Origin: JAIOYV01 sp964388245
GTDB taxonomy: Bacteria > Bacteroidota > Bacteroidia > Bacteroidales > M50B96
Assembly: GCA_964388245.1 (NCBI GenBank)
Contig: CAYLZH010000001.1
Span: forward strand, 1-64,000
Direction: 5' to 3'
Length of the DNA stretch: 64,000 bases
Shown here piece by piece: positions 26,791 to 37,210 of the stretch (position 1 is its first letter; each line of letters starts with the position of its first letter). A program made the translations under genes and the position numbers. The notes beneath the pieces are model-generated. The model did no database searches, was not told where the DNA came from, and saw nothing but the letters and a program-made list of their open reading frames with translations.

Positions 26791-28107
26791 TTACTGTGCA
26801 ATAGTTTCTTTTTTAAAGACAAATCCAAATTTTTCCATTTCTGCTAAGATGGGCTCGTACATGTCTTTTGTTTTGGGCATCCAAACACCGCTGGCTTTAA
26901 TTTTTCCTTCGATAATTAATCGTGCTGCAATTGCTGGTGGCAGCGATACAGCACTGGCCATGGCAGAGTCGCCAAAGGGGATTCCTTCGTTCAACATGCT
27001 GGCAATGCGCTTTTCTTTTCTGTCGGGAAATTCAACCCACATCACGTTATGAACAATTATCATATCTTTTTCATAGGGCTCATACGACATCTTTTTCAAC
27101 ATAAGGTCAACAAGCAGGTTCGAATTAGTACCATATTTTAACGAAACCGGAACCTCTTCGAAAAATCCAAGCCAATCCAGCTTTTTAACAAAATCGTCCT
27201 TGATATCCAGATTCGACCAACCGGCAAATTTTTCTTTAATATTTTCTGATGATGATGCGCCAATCAGATCAGCGATATACCCGGCATAGGTCATGTTTTC
27301 GAAATTCCGTTCTTTGGTGTTTTCTATAAGTTTGGTGTTCAGAAGTTGTGAAATGGTATTGCAATATCCAATAAACCGCAGCAATCCTTTGAAAATTGAA
27401 ATATTCCTGTCGAGGCCAAATTCGTCAAGGTAACGAGTGCTGTCGTTACTCGGATAGGTTTCGAATGTGCCTATTCCATGGATATCAAGCAATTTATGAT
27501 GTTCAAATTTTTTCAGTACATCAATTTCTTTTCCCGCAACCTGGTATTTCGCCGGCGAAACAGCAGATCGCATCAATCCGTTTGGATCCCATGAGAACTT
27601 ATAATTAAACGGATTCCGGTTATGTTCGAAAGAGGGAAGTCCGGCTCCATACGAATCGATTTTAGTAATTTTTCCACCGCCTGCATGTACTTCATCAATC
27701 ATTTGCTTTAGTCCCATGTTATCGAGGCCGGGATCTTCGCCAAGTTCTGTCATGATAAGCGTATCCTGCTTTTTGGCTTCTTCATCGAAACAAGCAATGC
27801 CAGGATGCTTAAAATCGGTTGTAATCATGTTTGTTTTATTTTTTAAACACACTTCGGCAACCAAGGCATGACACGACCGTGGTATCATTACAACAACTAT
27901 ATCAACCTCTTTTACAATTCGTTCAAGTTCATCCACCTGGTCGATTGTCCAGCTAATGGCCGTGCCAAGTGACCGTCCTGCGATAACTTTATCTGCTTTT
28001 GATACTGTTCGCGTTGCTACAATTACTTCATATTTACAAGTGTCGATAAAATAATCAATCATTGGCTTTACTACATAACCTGCTCCTAAAACTGCTACTT
28101 TTCCCAT
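26791..28107 (-). CDS. Saccharopine dehydrogenase family protein
   Basis: 438 residues. It opens with the dinucleotide-binding motif VLGAGYVVKP (6-15) and has the C-terminal saccharopine-reductase domain (SYGAGLPSFEHNRNPFNYKFSW). It resembles LYS9/saccharopine reductase, which interconverts saccharopine and aminoadipate semialdehyde plus glutamate. No other lysine gene is adjacent; in Bacteroidota the family is often linked to lysine degradation or polyamine synthesis. Single gene. Confidence 0.82.
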   Translation of the reverse strand: MGKVAVLGAGYVVKPMIDYFIDTCKYEVIVATRTVSKADKVIAGRSLGTAISWTIDQVDELERIVKEVDIVVVMIPRSCHALVAEVCLKNKTNMITTDFKHPGIACFDEEAKKQDTLIMTELGEDPGLDNMGLKQMIDEVHAGGGKITKIDSYGAGLPSFEHNRNPFNYKFSWDPNGLMRSAVSPAKYQVAGKEIDVLKKFEHHKLLDIHGIGTFETYPSNDSTRYLDEFGLDRNISIFKGLLRFIGYCNTISQLLNTKLIENTKERNFENMTYAGYIADLIGASSSENIKEKFAGWSNLDIKDDFVKKLDWLGFFEEVPVSLKYGTNSNLLVDLMLKKMSYEPYEKDMIIVHNVMWVEFPDRKEKRIASMLNEGIPFGDSAMASAVSLPPAIAARLIIEGKIKASGVWMPKTKDMYEPILAEMEKFGFVFKKETIAQ

Positions 28108-28341
28108 AGTCTAAATATTTTCTGATTGTTTAATATGCATCATCGGATGGTAAAAATAGTCGAGCTTGGGATAAAAAACAAATAATGTTCGAATATGAAC
28201 ACTGTGTGTAATGGTATGCAACACTTTTATTTGATTAATTAAATGTTGAATACGATGAAACATTCTGATTGGCTGTATTATATACCAAGTGGCATATAAT
28301 ATGTAAAACTCCGGCAGTTTATTAACCCAAAATTATTTAAT

Positions 28342-28728
28342 ATGAAAACCTTTAACAAAAAACTAAAAATTTACCTGCTGGCCCTTGGTATTGTGTTTGG
28401 AGGTACCATTGTAGCTCAAACAACATATTCGAACATGCCACCAGAAGAAAATCCACCCTTAGCAGTTGAAAAAATCGACAAATCATTTGATAAGCTGAAG
28501 ATCTTTGCTGTAAACGGGGAATTAACAATCTCATATGAATATCCTGAAAACGGTAAAGTTAAAATCCGGATGTTCGATATTTCAGGAAAGGAAATCATGA
28601 ACAAAAACATTGAAAAAAGCACCAGGAAATTCGAATTAAAACACGATGTGAAATCTTTGTCTTCCTCGATATATATTGTTCGGATACTTCAAGACAACAA
28701 GCTCATAACAAGAAAATTATATATTTAA
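28342..28728 (+). CDS. Small secreted protein consisting mainly of a T9SS type A-like tail
   Basis: 128 residues. Signal peptide to ...GTIVAQ, a short linker, then a domain with the T9SS tail pattern (VKIRMFDISGKEIMNKNI, SSSIYIVRILQDNK, final KLYI). There is no separate cargo domain, so the protein is nearly all sorting module. A terminator follows at 28766-28803. Confidence 0.72.
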   Translation: MKTFNKKLKIYLLALGIVFGGTIVAQTTYSNMPPEENPPLAVEKIDKSFDKLKIFAVNGELTISYEYPENGKVKIRMFDISGKEIMNKNIEKSTRKFELKHDVKSLSSSIYIVRILQDNKLITRKLYI

Positions 28729-28765
28729 ATCCCTGTTTCTTATCAGAGACCTCTAATCGAAAAAA

Positions 28766-28803
28766 GACCTGTCGGATACTATACCGGCAGGTCGCTTTTT
28801 TTT
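28766..28803 (+). terminator. Rho-independent terminator
   Basis: GACCTGTCGG (28766-28775) pairs with CCGGCAGGTC (28784-28793) with one G-U pair and an 8-nt loop, then GC and eight T. It ends the transcript of the small T9SS-tail protein and insulates the tricorn gene. Confidence 0.88.
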
Positions 28804-28883
28804 AATAGGTGTCCTTTTTTCAATTGAAATAAAATACTTTTTCTAATTTTATTGATTCGTTTTTTTAGACTAAACATAGAATT

Positions 28884-31800
28884 ATGAACAAAATCAGACT
28901 CTTAATTTCAATAATTATTATTGTCGTTGCATTCCAGTCCATTGCACAGGATGAAGCCCGCTTGTTGAGGTTTCCCGCAATATCAGGCGATCAGATAGTT
29001 TTTACCTATGCAGGCGATTTGTATAGTGTTTCAACCACAGGAGGAGAAGCACGAAAACTGACTAACCATAATGGTTTTGAGATGTTTGCCCGTTTTTCGC
29101 CCGATGGTAAAACGATAGCCTTTACAGGTCAGTACGATGGAAATACCGAGGTTTTTCTTATTCCGGCAGAGGGAGGTATTCCTGAACGACTAACCCATAC
29201 AGCAACCTTACGGCGCGATGATATTTCTGACAGGATGGGCCCCAACAATATTGTAATGGCCTGGACCCCCGACGGGAATCATATTGTTTACCGGTCACGT
29301 AAACAGTCATATAACTCGTTTGTTGGCCAACTTTTTATAGTGTCTGTCGAAGGAGGGATGTCGGAAGAATTACCATTACCGACAGGTGGATTTTGTTCGT
29401 ACAACAACGATGGAAGCAAACTGGCATTTAATCGGGTTTTTCGGGAGTTTCGCACCTGGAAATATTACAAAGGAGGCATGGCCGATGATGTTTGGATATA
29501 CGACTTCAAAAGTAAAGAAACGGTAAATATTACTGAGAATGTAGCCCAGGATATTTTTCCTATGTGGTTTAAAAACGAGGTTTACTTTTTATCTGACCGG
29601 GACCGGATAATGAATCTGTTTGCCTACAATATCGAGACAAAGCAAACAAGAAAAGTAAGCAATTTTACTGAGTATGATATTAAGTTTCCAAACATTGGCG
29701 GAGACAAAATTATTTTTGAAAATGGTGGATATCTGTATGTGTTTAATATTTCAACCCAACAGCAAACTAAATTAAGTATCAGCATAAAAAATGATTTTAT
29801 TGAAAGCAGGAATTCCTTAGTTGATGCTTCAAAAAACATCCGGAATGTAGATGTTTCTCCTAATGGGGAGCGTTTAGTCCTGAGTGCCCGGGGAGATGTT
29901 TTTACGGTTCCTTCGAAAGAGGGTATTACCCGGAACCTTACCCAAACTGCCGGAGTTCATGACAGGGAAGCAAAATGGTCGCCCGATGGAAAGTATATTG
30001 CATTTATTTCAGATAAAAGCGGGGAGTACGAAATTTATATACAAAAACAGGATGGAAGTGAAGCTTCTGTACAGCTAACAAAAAATGCCGATACCTACAT
30101 CTATTCAATAACATGGTCGCCTGATAGTAAAAAAATCCTCTTTAGTGATAAAAAATTAAGACTTCAGTATATCGATGTTGAAAGCAAAAAAATAACATTA
30201 ATTCATCAATCAGGGATTTGGGAAATGCGTAACTACAAATGGTCACCCGATAGCAAATGGATTACATTTGTAAAACCCGCCGAAAACCGGATGAACAGAG
30301 TTTGTTTATACGAACTGGCTTCGAAAGAAATATCAGAAGTTACCGATTATTGGTACAGTTCGGGAAATCCCTCATTTAGTAGCGATGGAAAATATTTGTT
30401 CTTCACATCTGCCAGAGATTTTAATCCGATTTACAGTGCAACAGAATGGAACCATGGTTACAGAGACATGTCGAAGATATATTTTGCCACACTGGCCAAC
30501 GACACTCCATCACCTTTTGCTCCCGAAAACAATGAGGTGGAAATTGCTTTGGACGATGAAAAATCGGAAGAGAAAAAGAAAACCGAAGAAGACGAAAAAG
30601 AAATCTTAAAAGACATTAAAGTAGATGTCGACGGTATTGGTCAACGAATTGTAGCCCTGCCTCTTGGAGCTTCAAATTACTGGAACATCCAGGTTGTTGA
30701 TGAAAAAGTTTATTACCGCGAGTATAATGCACAGAAAAATAAAAGCACCTTAAGCATGTTCGATTTTAAAAAAGAAAAAGAAACTGTTTTAGGTGATGGA
30801 TTGGGCTACCACATTTCGTCTAACAACAAAAAAATGCTGATTGTGAAAGGTGGCAAGTATTACTTAATGAATTTACCATCATCAAAGATAAAACTTGAAA
30901 AACCTGTAAGTACCTCGAACATGAAAATGTGGATCAATAAGTCTGAAGAATGGGCTCAGATCTATGATGAAAGCTGGCGACAAATGCGCGATTTCTTTTA
31001 CGATCCGGGAATGCATGGTGTCGACTGGCCCAAAATGCGCGATAAATATGCTGCCTTGCTTCCGTATGTAAACCACCGTGCCGACCTAAATTATTTAATC
31101 GGTGAAATGATTGGTGAATTAAATGTCGGACATGCCTATGTTAATGGCGGCGATTATTCTAAACCCCAACGAATAAAAACCGGATTGTTGGGAGCAAAAA
31201 TCAGTAAACATTCATCAGGTTTTTTCAGAATTGATGAAATACTTGATGGTGAGAACTGGAGCAAATCATTGCGCTCGCCACTTACTGAAATAGGTGTCGA
31301 TGTTACTGAGGGTGATTTTATTGTAGCTGTAAATGGTCGATCAACCAGCGACATGGCAGACATTTATGAAGCATTGATCGATTGTGCCGGAAAGCAGGTT
31401 GAACTAACTTTTAATTCGAAACCTGACAGGAAATCAGAAAGGAAAAGCCTGGTTGTCCCAATCGGAGATGAATCTTCGCTATACTATTTTAACTGGGTTC
31501 GGGGCAACATCGAGAAGGTTGATAAAGCAACCAACGGACAGGTTGGATATATTCACATACCCGATATGAGTGCCGCCGGACTGAATGAGTTTGTCAAATA
31601 TTTTTATCCCCAGCTCGATAAAAAAGCTCTTATTATTGATGATCGTGGTAATGGAGGAGGTAATGTTTCGCCAATGATAATTGAACGTTTAAAGCGAGAA
31701 ATTACAAGAGCTAATATGGCTCGAAATGTAACAGTTCCCGGACAAACTCCCCGACAAATGATGGTTGGACCCAAAGTTTTACTTGTTGACAGGTATTCTG

Positions 31801-32147
31801 CATCCGACGGCGATTTATTCCCATACTCCTTCAAAAAACATCAACTCGGAAAAGTAATAGGTATGCGAACCTGGGGTGGAGTGGTCGGAATTCGTGGATC
31901 TTTACCTTTTATTGATGGGGGTAGTTTGCGCAAACCCGAATTCGCCTCCTATTCGTTCGAAGATTCGAGCTGGATAATAGAAGGATGGGGCGTTGAACCT
32001 GATATTGTTATCGATAATGATCCAGCCAAAGAATATGCCGGCATAGATGAGCAATTGAACAAAGCCATTGAGGTAATTCTTGAAGAACTTAAAGACTACA
32101 AAGTTAAAGTTCCACCGGTACCCGATTTTCCTGATAAGAGTAAATAA
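28884..32147 (+). CDS. Tricorn-type S41 serine protease
   Basis: 1087 residues with a signal peptide (to ...FQSIAQ), hence periplasmic. Two PD40/WD40-like beta-propellers occupy the first ~620 residues (FSPDGKTIAF, WSPDGKYIAF, WSPDSKKILF repeats). An acidic linker is followed by the tricorn core domains, a PDZ domain around 820-900, and the S41 catalytic domain. His750 (VGHAYVNGG) and Ser974 (YSASDGD) match the tricorn catalytic pair in position and context, and GMRTWGG is the family motif downstream. It degrades peptides into short fragments. The gene stands alone. Confidence 0.92.
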   Translation: MNKIRLLISIIIIVVAFQSIAQDEARLLRFPAISGDQIVFTYAGDLYSVSTTGGEARKLTNHNGFEMFARFSPDGKTIAFTGQYDGNTEVFLIPAEGGIPERLTHTATLRRDDISDRMGPNNIVMAWTPDGNHIVYRSRKQSYNSFVGQLFIVSVEGGMSEELPLPTGGFCSYNNDGSKLAFNRVFREFRTWKYYKGGMADDVWIYDFKSKETVNITENVAQDIFPMWFKNEVYFLSDRDRIMNLFAYNIETKQTRKVSNFTEYDIKFPNIGGDKIIFENGGYLYVFNISTQQQTKLSISIKNDFIESRNSLVDASKNIRNVDVSPNGERLVLSARGDVFTVPSKEGITRNLTQTAGVHDREAKWSPDGKYIAFISDKSGEYEIYIQKQDGSEASVQLTKNADTYIYSITWSPDSKKILFSDKKLRLQYIDVESKKITLIHQSGIWEMRNYKWSPDSKWITFVKPAENRMNRVCLYELASKEISEVTDYWYSSGNPSFSSDGKYLFFTSARDFNPIYSATEWNHGYRDMSKIYFATLANDTPSPFAPENNEVEIALDDEKSEEKKKTEEDEKEILKDIKVDVDGIGQRIVALPLGASNYWNIQVVDEKVYYREYNAQKNKSTLSMFDFKKEKETVLGDGLGYHISSNNKKMLIVKGGKYYLMNLPSSKIKLEKPVSTSNMKMWINKSEEWAQIYDESWRQMRDFFYDPGMHGVDWPKMRDKYAALLPYVNHRADLNYLIGEMIGELNVGHAYVNGGDYSKPQRIKTGLLGAKISKHSSGFFRIDEILDGENWSKSLRSPLTEIGVDVTEGDFIVAVNGRSTSDMADIYEALIDCAGKQVELTFNSKPDRKSERKSLVVPIGDESSLYYFNWVRGNIEKVDKATNGQVGYIHIPDMSAAGLNEFVKYFYPQLDKKALIIDDRGNGGGNVSPMIIERLKREITRANMARNVTVPGQTPRQMMVGPKVLLVDRYSASDGDLFPYSFKKHQLGKVIGMRTWGGVVGIRGSLPFIDGGSLRKPEFASYSFEDSSWIIEGWGVEPDIVIDNDPAKEYAGIDEQLNKAIEVILEELKDYKVKVPPVPDFPDKSK

Positions 32148-32494
32148 TATTCGAATAGATAAAAGATACATACTCAGACTTATGAATTAGTCAGGTACCA
32201 GAGGTACGGGCTATTTCATAAGTCGTGATGGGAAATCGATAATTATGCCTGATCAAAATTTTCTTTCTAACTTGTGAGATTGGGTTGTAATAGAATTATT
32301 TTCTTTGAAGAACAAAACAAAAGTTGTTAAAATATTTCATAATACTTTTAATTTCTGAATCTGATTTTTGACCAGATTTATTAAAAACCAATGCAAGATA
32401 TATTGGGTGCAGAATACCTATTCCTGACCATTAGAAATCCAATAAAAATTCTATTTTTACATCACAAAAATTACAACTTAAAAATCTAAACCTT
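32148..32494. other. Intergenic region with one strong stem-loop
   Basis: No gene is seen in these ~350 bases. They contain a 48-nt hairpin at 32177-32224 (see separate entry); the rest is AT-rich and probably holds the promoter of the crotonase operon, but no full TTTG/TAnnTTTG pair with correct spacing was found. Confidence 0.5.
32177..32224. repeat. Long stem-loop downstream of the tricorn gene
   Basis: GACTTATGAA pairs with TTCATAAGTC. Past a T-T mismatch, TAGTC pairs with GGCTA through one G-U pair, and GTACC pairs with GGTAC around an AGA loop. That gives about 20 pairs in 48 nt. No T-run follows, so it is not a canonical terminator; it may stabilise a 3' end. Confidence 0.6.
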
Positions 32495-33262
32495 ATGGAG
32501 TTTAAAAACCTGAAAATAGAAGAAAAAGACAACCTCCTGTTTGTGACAATCGACCGACCAAAAGCATTGAATGCATTAAACACGCGGTTCTTTGAGGAAA
32601 TGGATGTAGTAGTTAAAAACCATGCTACGAAAGAAAATCTACGGGCATTGGTTATTACTGGTGAAGGGAAAGCCTTTGTTGCAGGAGCTGATATTGCTGA
32701 GATGGTAAACAAAAACGAGAAGGAAGGGAGTGAGTTTTCTGTGTTAGGGCAAAATATATTTGCCAGCCTCGGAAAGCTTGAGATTCCGGTAATAGCTGCC
32801 ATTAACGGCTTTGCGTTAGGAGGAGGCCTCGAATTGGCAATGGCATGCGATTTCAGAATTGCAAGTACCAAAGCAAAATTTGGTCAGCCTGAAGTAAATC
32901 TTGGGCTTATTCCGGGTTATGCCGGTACACAGCGTCTTCCACGCCTGGTTGGCCTTGCCGACGCTTTGTTCTTGCTTCTTACTGCCGAAATGATTGATGC
33001 TGCGACAGCCCTCAGAATCGGTTTGGTTCAAAAAGTAGTTGAGCCGGAAGAACTCATGGAAACGGTTACAAAAATTGCCAGAACGATTGCTTCTAAAGGG
33101 CCTGAGGCTATTAAAAAAGTTAAACTAGTTACTCGTAAAGGACTATGTTCCGATTTTGAATCAGGAAGTAAATTAGAATCTGAACAATTTGGGTCGCTCT
33201 TTGGCAACGAAGGTACCGAAGGGATGAAAGCATTTTTGGAAAAGAGAAAACCGGAATGGTAG
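32495..33262 (+). CDS. Enoyl-CoA hydratase (crotonase family)
   Basis: 255 residues. Oxyanion-hole segments are AFVAGADIAEM (60-70) and INGFALGGG (103-111). The two catalytic glutamates are Glu113 (GLELAMACD) and Glu133 (QPEVNLGLIPG), 20 apart as in active hydratases. It hydrates short enoyl-CoA to 3-hydroxyacyl-CoA. First gene of a three-gene fatty-acid or butyrate-type set with the dehydrogenase and thiolase downstream. Confidence 0.9.
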   Translation: MEFKNLKIEEKDNLLFVTIDRPKALNALNTRFFEEMDVVVKNHATKENLRALVITGEGKAFVAGADIAEMVNKNEKEGSEFSVLGQNIFASLGKLEIPVIAAINGFALGGGLELAMACDFRIASTKAKFGQPEVNLGLIPGYAGTQRLPRLVGLADALFLLLTAEMIDAATALRIGLVQKVVEPEELMETVTKIARTIASKGPEAIKKVKLVTRKGLCSDFESGSKLESEQFGSLFGNEGTEGMKAFLEKRKPEW

Positions 33263-33399
33263 ATTTGTAATTCAGTAATTAGGGATTTATGTAAACAAGA
33301 ATTTTCGGAAATTTATATTAAGTTGATTTAATCTGTCAGTTTAGCTATCTAATTACTAACGCAATGTAAATAATCGTAAACTACATAACACAATAAATT

Positions 33400-34737
33400 A
33401 TGGAATATATTAATAAACTCGAAAAGGTTTCTGTACTTGGAGCTGCCGGAAAGATGGGAAGTGGTATCCTGTTACTTACAGCAGTTGAAATGGCCGATCA
33501 GGCTATGAAACCTGAAAACAAAGACAAAAGCTTTGCCCTGAATGCAATTGATGTGTCGTACGATGCCCTCTCTGGATTAATGCGATACCTTAAAACACAG
33601 GTTCAGAAACTGGCAGAAAAGAAAACAGTTGCCCTGCGTGCAATGTATGCCGACCGAAAGGACTTGATCGAGAATGGCGAAATTATCGATCAATATGTTT
33701 TTGATGTAATGAACTTTGTTAAGCCGACAACCGCTATTGAAGCGGCATACAATTCTTCACTGGTTTTCGAGGCTGTAAGCGAGAACAAAGATTTAAAAAA
33801 CAAGCTTTTGTCACAAATCGATAGAAACAGCGAAAACCAGCCATGGTTCCTCACTAACACATCATCTGTTCCGATTAATGAGCTCGAATCAGGAGCTGAT
33901 TTAAAAGGCCGGGTTGTAGGATTTCATTTTTATAATCCACCTGCCGTACAAAAACTGGTCGAATTAATTGTCACTGATGAAACAGCAAAAGAGCTCAACG
34001 ATTTCGCACTTCAATATGCAAAAAACCTTCGGAAAATTATTGTTCCATCGAACGATTTTGCAGGATTTATTGGCAATGGCCATTTTATGCGTGACGCCCT
34101 GCATGGTATTTATACTGTAGAAAAGCTTACAAAAGATCACTCCTTTGTCGAATCCGTTTACATCGTTAATAAAGTAAGCCAGGATTTTCTCGTTCGTCCA
34201 ATGGGTATTTTTCAACTGATTGATTACGTGGGTGTCGATGTTGTACAGTTTATTATGAAGGTCATGAATCCTTATCTGAAAGATGAAAACCTGCACAGCG
34301 AACTGTTAGACAAATACATGACGCTAAATGTAAAAGGTGGTCAATTCTCGAGCGGAGCACAAAAAGACGGATTTCTGAAATACGAAAAAGGAAGAGTTGC
34401 CGGTATTTATGATCCGGACAAAAAGGATTATGTTTCAGTTACAGATATTCAGGATGCATGTGATAAAAATCTTGGCAAAATGCCAGAAAACATTTTTGCA
34501 TGGAAATCGATCATCAGAAAAAAAGACAGGAGCAGGGAATTTTCAGCCTTGTTTGAAGAATTGAGGAATATGGATACACTGGGTGCCAAACTGGCCCTGG
34601 AATACGGAGCAAGGTCGAATGAAATTGGAAAAAAACTGGTAGCCGATAATGTTGCCCATTCCGAAGATGATGTAAACACTGTTATGCTTACAGGATTCTT
34701 TCATGCCTATGGCCCAATAAACGAATATTTTGTGTAA
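33400..34737 (+). CDS. 3-hydroxyacyl-CoA dehydrogenase family protein
   Basis: 445 residues, longer than the ~290 of simple Hbd. The NAD-binding motif GAAGKMGSG is at 14-22. HFYNPPAVQKLVELI carries the His of the catalytic dyad, and a second helical C-terminal half follows. The first motif is GxxGxMG rather than GxGxMG, as often in this long Bacteroidota form. It should oxidise 3-hydroxyacyl-CoA made by the upstream hydratase. It lies 20 bp before the thiolase gene. Confidence 0.83.
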   Translation: MEYINKLEKVSVLGAAGKMGSGILLLTAVEMADQAMKPENKDKSFALNAIDVSYDALSGLMRYLKTQVQKLAEKKTVALRAMYADRKDLIENGEIIDQYVFDVMNFVKPTTAIEAAYNSSLVFEAVSENKDLKNKLLSQIDRNSENQPWFLTNTSSVPINELESGADLKGRVVGFHFYNPPAVQKLVELIVTDETAKELNDFALQYAKNLRKIIVPSNDFAGFIGNGHFMRDALHGIYTVEKLTKDHSFVESVYIVNKVSQDFLVRPMGIFQLIDYVGVDVVQFIMKVMNPYLKDENLHSELLDKYMTLNVKGGQFSSGAQKDGFLKYEKGRVAGIYDPDKKDYVSVTDIQDACDKNLGKMPENIFAWKSIIRKKDRSREFSALFEELRNMDTLGAKLALEYGARSNEIGKKLVADNVAHSEDDVNTVMLTGFFHAYGPINEYFV

Positions 34738-34757
34738 ACTGTTAAAACAAAAAGAAA

Positions 34758-35996
34758 ATGAAATTAAGGAAAAAAGTATATATGGCAGCCGGCTTTAATA
34801 CCATTTCGTTAGGTACAGGCCGTAAAGAATTTCATCCAAAAAAAGAACGACCCGGTTTGGAACATTATTTAAAAGAAGCCGGCCAGGGCACGCTTAATCA
34901 AATTGGAGGAGCCGACAATGTTGACGAAGGAGTGGTTGGAAATTTTATGGCCTCACGTTTCAATAAACAGGCACATCTTGGAGCCTTTATGCCAATGATC
35001 GATGAAAAGCTAATGCACAAGCCGGCAATCCGGACCGAAGGAGCATGTGCGTCGGGAGGTCTGGCACTTATTAGTGGTATCAAATCTGTTTTGGCCGAAT
35101 CGGCTGATGTTGTGTTATCGGTAGGTGTTGAAGTACAGAACACACAAAAGGCAATATACGGGGCCGATGTACTTGCCGGGGCAGGCTGGTTTCAGAAACG
35201 AAAAGTGGGTCATGCTTATTTTTTCCCCGGTCAGTTTAGCGACCGTGCAGGAGCGTATTACGAAAAATACGGCAAAGATTACGCACGGAAAGGTTTAGCC
35301 AAATGGTTTGCTAATGCCATAGAAAATGCTCGCCTGTGCGACACTGCTCAGGAATTTCATAATTCAGCTCCCGATTTAATGAAACTTGGAATGACTGAAC
35401 CAAGCGGAAAAGTATTCACCGATCATTTAAATGTATTCGATTGTTCGAAAGTATCGGATGGAGCTTCTGCTATTGCCATTCTTTCGGAAGAAGGATTAGA
35501 GCGATGTGGAATAAATAAATCTGATGCTGTTGAAGTTGTTGGCATTGGACATGCCGTTGGAAATATCACTGAAGAACCAGCAGACCGGACCCGGCTCGAC
35601 ACCATCGAGAAGGCTATTCAACTGGCATTCGAATCGGCAGGAATAACAAAAGACGATCTTGCAACCCTGGAAATTCACGATTGTTTTACCATTGCCGGAA
35701 TTCTTACGACCGAGGCACTTGGCTTTGCAAAACAGGGCGAAGGCGCTCAATTTGTTGCTGATGGAAATACCGCCCGCGATGGCAAAATTCCAATGAACAC
35801 AACCGGTGGTTTAATCGGATGGGGTCATCCAACAGGTGCCACGGGCGTACATCAGGCAGTAACCATCTGGGAACAATTAACAGGAAAGGCTGGTGCAGCT
35901 CAAATTGACATCCCTTCTACAAGACCGTATGGTATGACCATAAACATGGGGGGCGATGACAAAACTGTTGTCGCAATAGTCTATAAAAGAGGATAA
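34758..35996 (+). CDS. Thiolase family protein (SCP-x-like)
   Basis: 412 residues. The nucleophile is Cys97 (GACASGGLAL). The second-half motifs are EIHDCFTIAG and GWGHPTGATG, the former marking the SCP-x/lipid-transfer thiolase subgroup rather than the classic FadA with NEAFA. It cleaves or forms beta-ketoacyl-CoA. Last gene of the crotonase-dehydrogenase-thiolase set; no acyl-CoA dehydrogenase is adjacent. Confidence 0.87.
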   Translation: MKLRKKVYMAAGFNTISLGTGRKEFHPKKERPGLEHYLKEAGQGTLNQIGGADNVDEGVVGNFMASRFNKQAHLGAFMPMIDEKLMHKPAIRTEGACASGGLALISGIKSVLAESADVVLSVGVEVQNTQKAIYGADVLAGAGWFQKRKVGHAYFFPGQFSDRAGAYYEKYGKDYARKGLAKWFANAIENARLCDTAQEFHNSAPDLMKLGMTEPSGKVFTDHLNVFDCSKVSDGASAIAILSEEGLERCGINKSDAVEVVGIGHAVGNITEEPADRTRLDTIEKAIQLAFESAGITKDDLATLEIHDCFTIAGILTTEALGFAKQGEGAQFVADGNTARDGKIPMNTTGGLIGWGHPTGATGVHQAVTIWEQLTGKAGAAQIDIPSTRPYGMTINMGGDDKTVVAIVYKRG

Positions 35997-36002
35997 TGGA
36001 CA

Positions 36003-36108
36003 TTCAATTTGATTTCAGGATAAAGACAGCCGAAAAAGACTTATCGATTTAATGCTAACGAATATCAGTCATCAAAACTGTTTGTCATTATTCTGAAATC
36101 AGATTGAA
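36003..36108. repeat. 21-bp imperfect inverted repeat
   Basis: Arms at 36003-36023 and 36088-36108 are reverse complements with two mismatches, 64 nt apart. It lies between the thiolase operon and a hydrolase gene. It could fold in the transcript or be a decayed mobile-element end. Confidence 0.45.
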
Positions 36109-36287
36109 CTGTATTTATTCAAATCTGACTTTGAAAATCTTTAAAATTTGCCTTTCAATTAATGCTTCCTGATTTTACACGTAAGGGCTCAACTAATTAA
36201 ATTAACAATAAGGTTTGTCAACTGAATACATCAAGTATTTAGGCGATGTGAAGTTAAAATAGAAATATTTAAATTAGCATTCATAAT

Positions 36288-37076
36288 ATGAAAGATCTTT
36301 CTGGACAAGGAAATATAGCAAAAGTAAACGATCTCGAAATCTATTATGAACTCTTTAACGGGCAGGAATTACAATCACATAAACTATTACTGATCCTGCT
36401 TCACGATGGCTTGGGTAGCACAAAGCAATGGAAAGACATACCAGGAATCTTATCTTCAAAGTTGAATATTCCCACAGTTACTTACGACAGGCTGGGGTAT
36501 GGAAAATCGAGTACTGTTGAGAAACGTAGTAATACATTCTTAAACTATGAGGCAGAATGTGTTTTACCATTGCTTTTGAAACATTTGGATTATGATGGCA
36601 AAGTAATTCTGTTCGGACATAGCGATGGGGCTACCGTAGCTCTTTTATACGCCGCATTGTATCCAGGAAAAGCAAAAATGGTTATTGCCGAAGCTCCTCA
36701 CGTTATTATTGAACCCGAAACAATATCGGGGGTAAAAAAAACCATTCAGGATTATAAGGAAGGAAGCTTGAAGGAGAGGCTTGAAAAATATCATTCGTCA
36801 CAAACCGACAATATGTTTTGGGGTTGGGCGAATTTTTGGTCAAATAAAAGCAGCAGAAGTTGGAACATGCTCTCACTTTTGTCGCGGATCGAAAGCCCGG
36901 TGTATTATATACAGGGGGACAAAGATGAATTCGGAACCCGGAAACAAGGCGAAGAAATCGAAATTAACATTATGGGCGACTTCGATGAATTGATAGTTGA
37001 AAATTGTGGCCATGTCCCGCATTTCGAGGCAAAACAGGAAGTTCTTTCAGCAATAGTTGATTATATTAAGAAATAG
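36288..37076 (+). CDS. Alpha/beta hydrolase
   Basis: 262 residues. HDGLGSTKQW provides the oxyanion region, Ser112 lies in FGHSDGA, the acid is in IQGDKDEFGT and the His in CGHVPHFE. The family is clear but the substrate is not; esterases and dienelactone- or haloperoxidase-like hydrolases look similar. Probably monocistronic. Confidence 0.83.
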   Translation: MKDLSGQGNIAKVNDLEIYYELFNGQELQSHKLLLILLHDGLGSTKQWKDIPGILSSKLNIPTVTYDRLGYGKSSTVEKRSNTFLNYEAECVLPLLLKHLDYDGKVILFGHSDGATVALLYAALYPGKAKMVIAEAPHVIIEPETISGVKKTIQDYKEGSLKERLEKYHSSQTDNMFWGWANFWSNKSSRSWNMLSLLSRIESPVYYIQGDKDEFGTRKQGEEIEINIMGDFDELIVENCGHVPHFEAKQEVLSAIVDYIKK

Positions 37077-37210
37077 ATCCTTCCTGTAATTATTATTTCT
37101 TAAGCTTATTCTGAAACCTGAGAATTTCATCGGTTTCAGTTTATTAAAAATGAAGCAAAACTTCCCATCAATCGAACTCCTATTAAAATTCAAGTTTTAA
37201 TTTTCATCAT

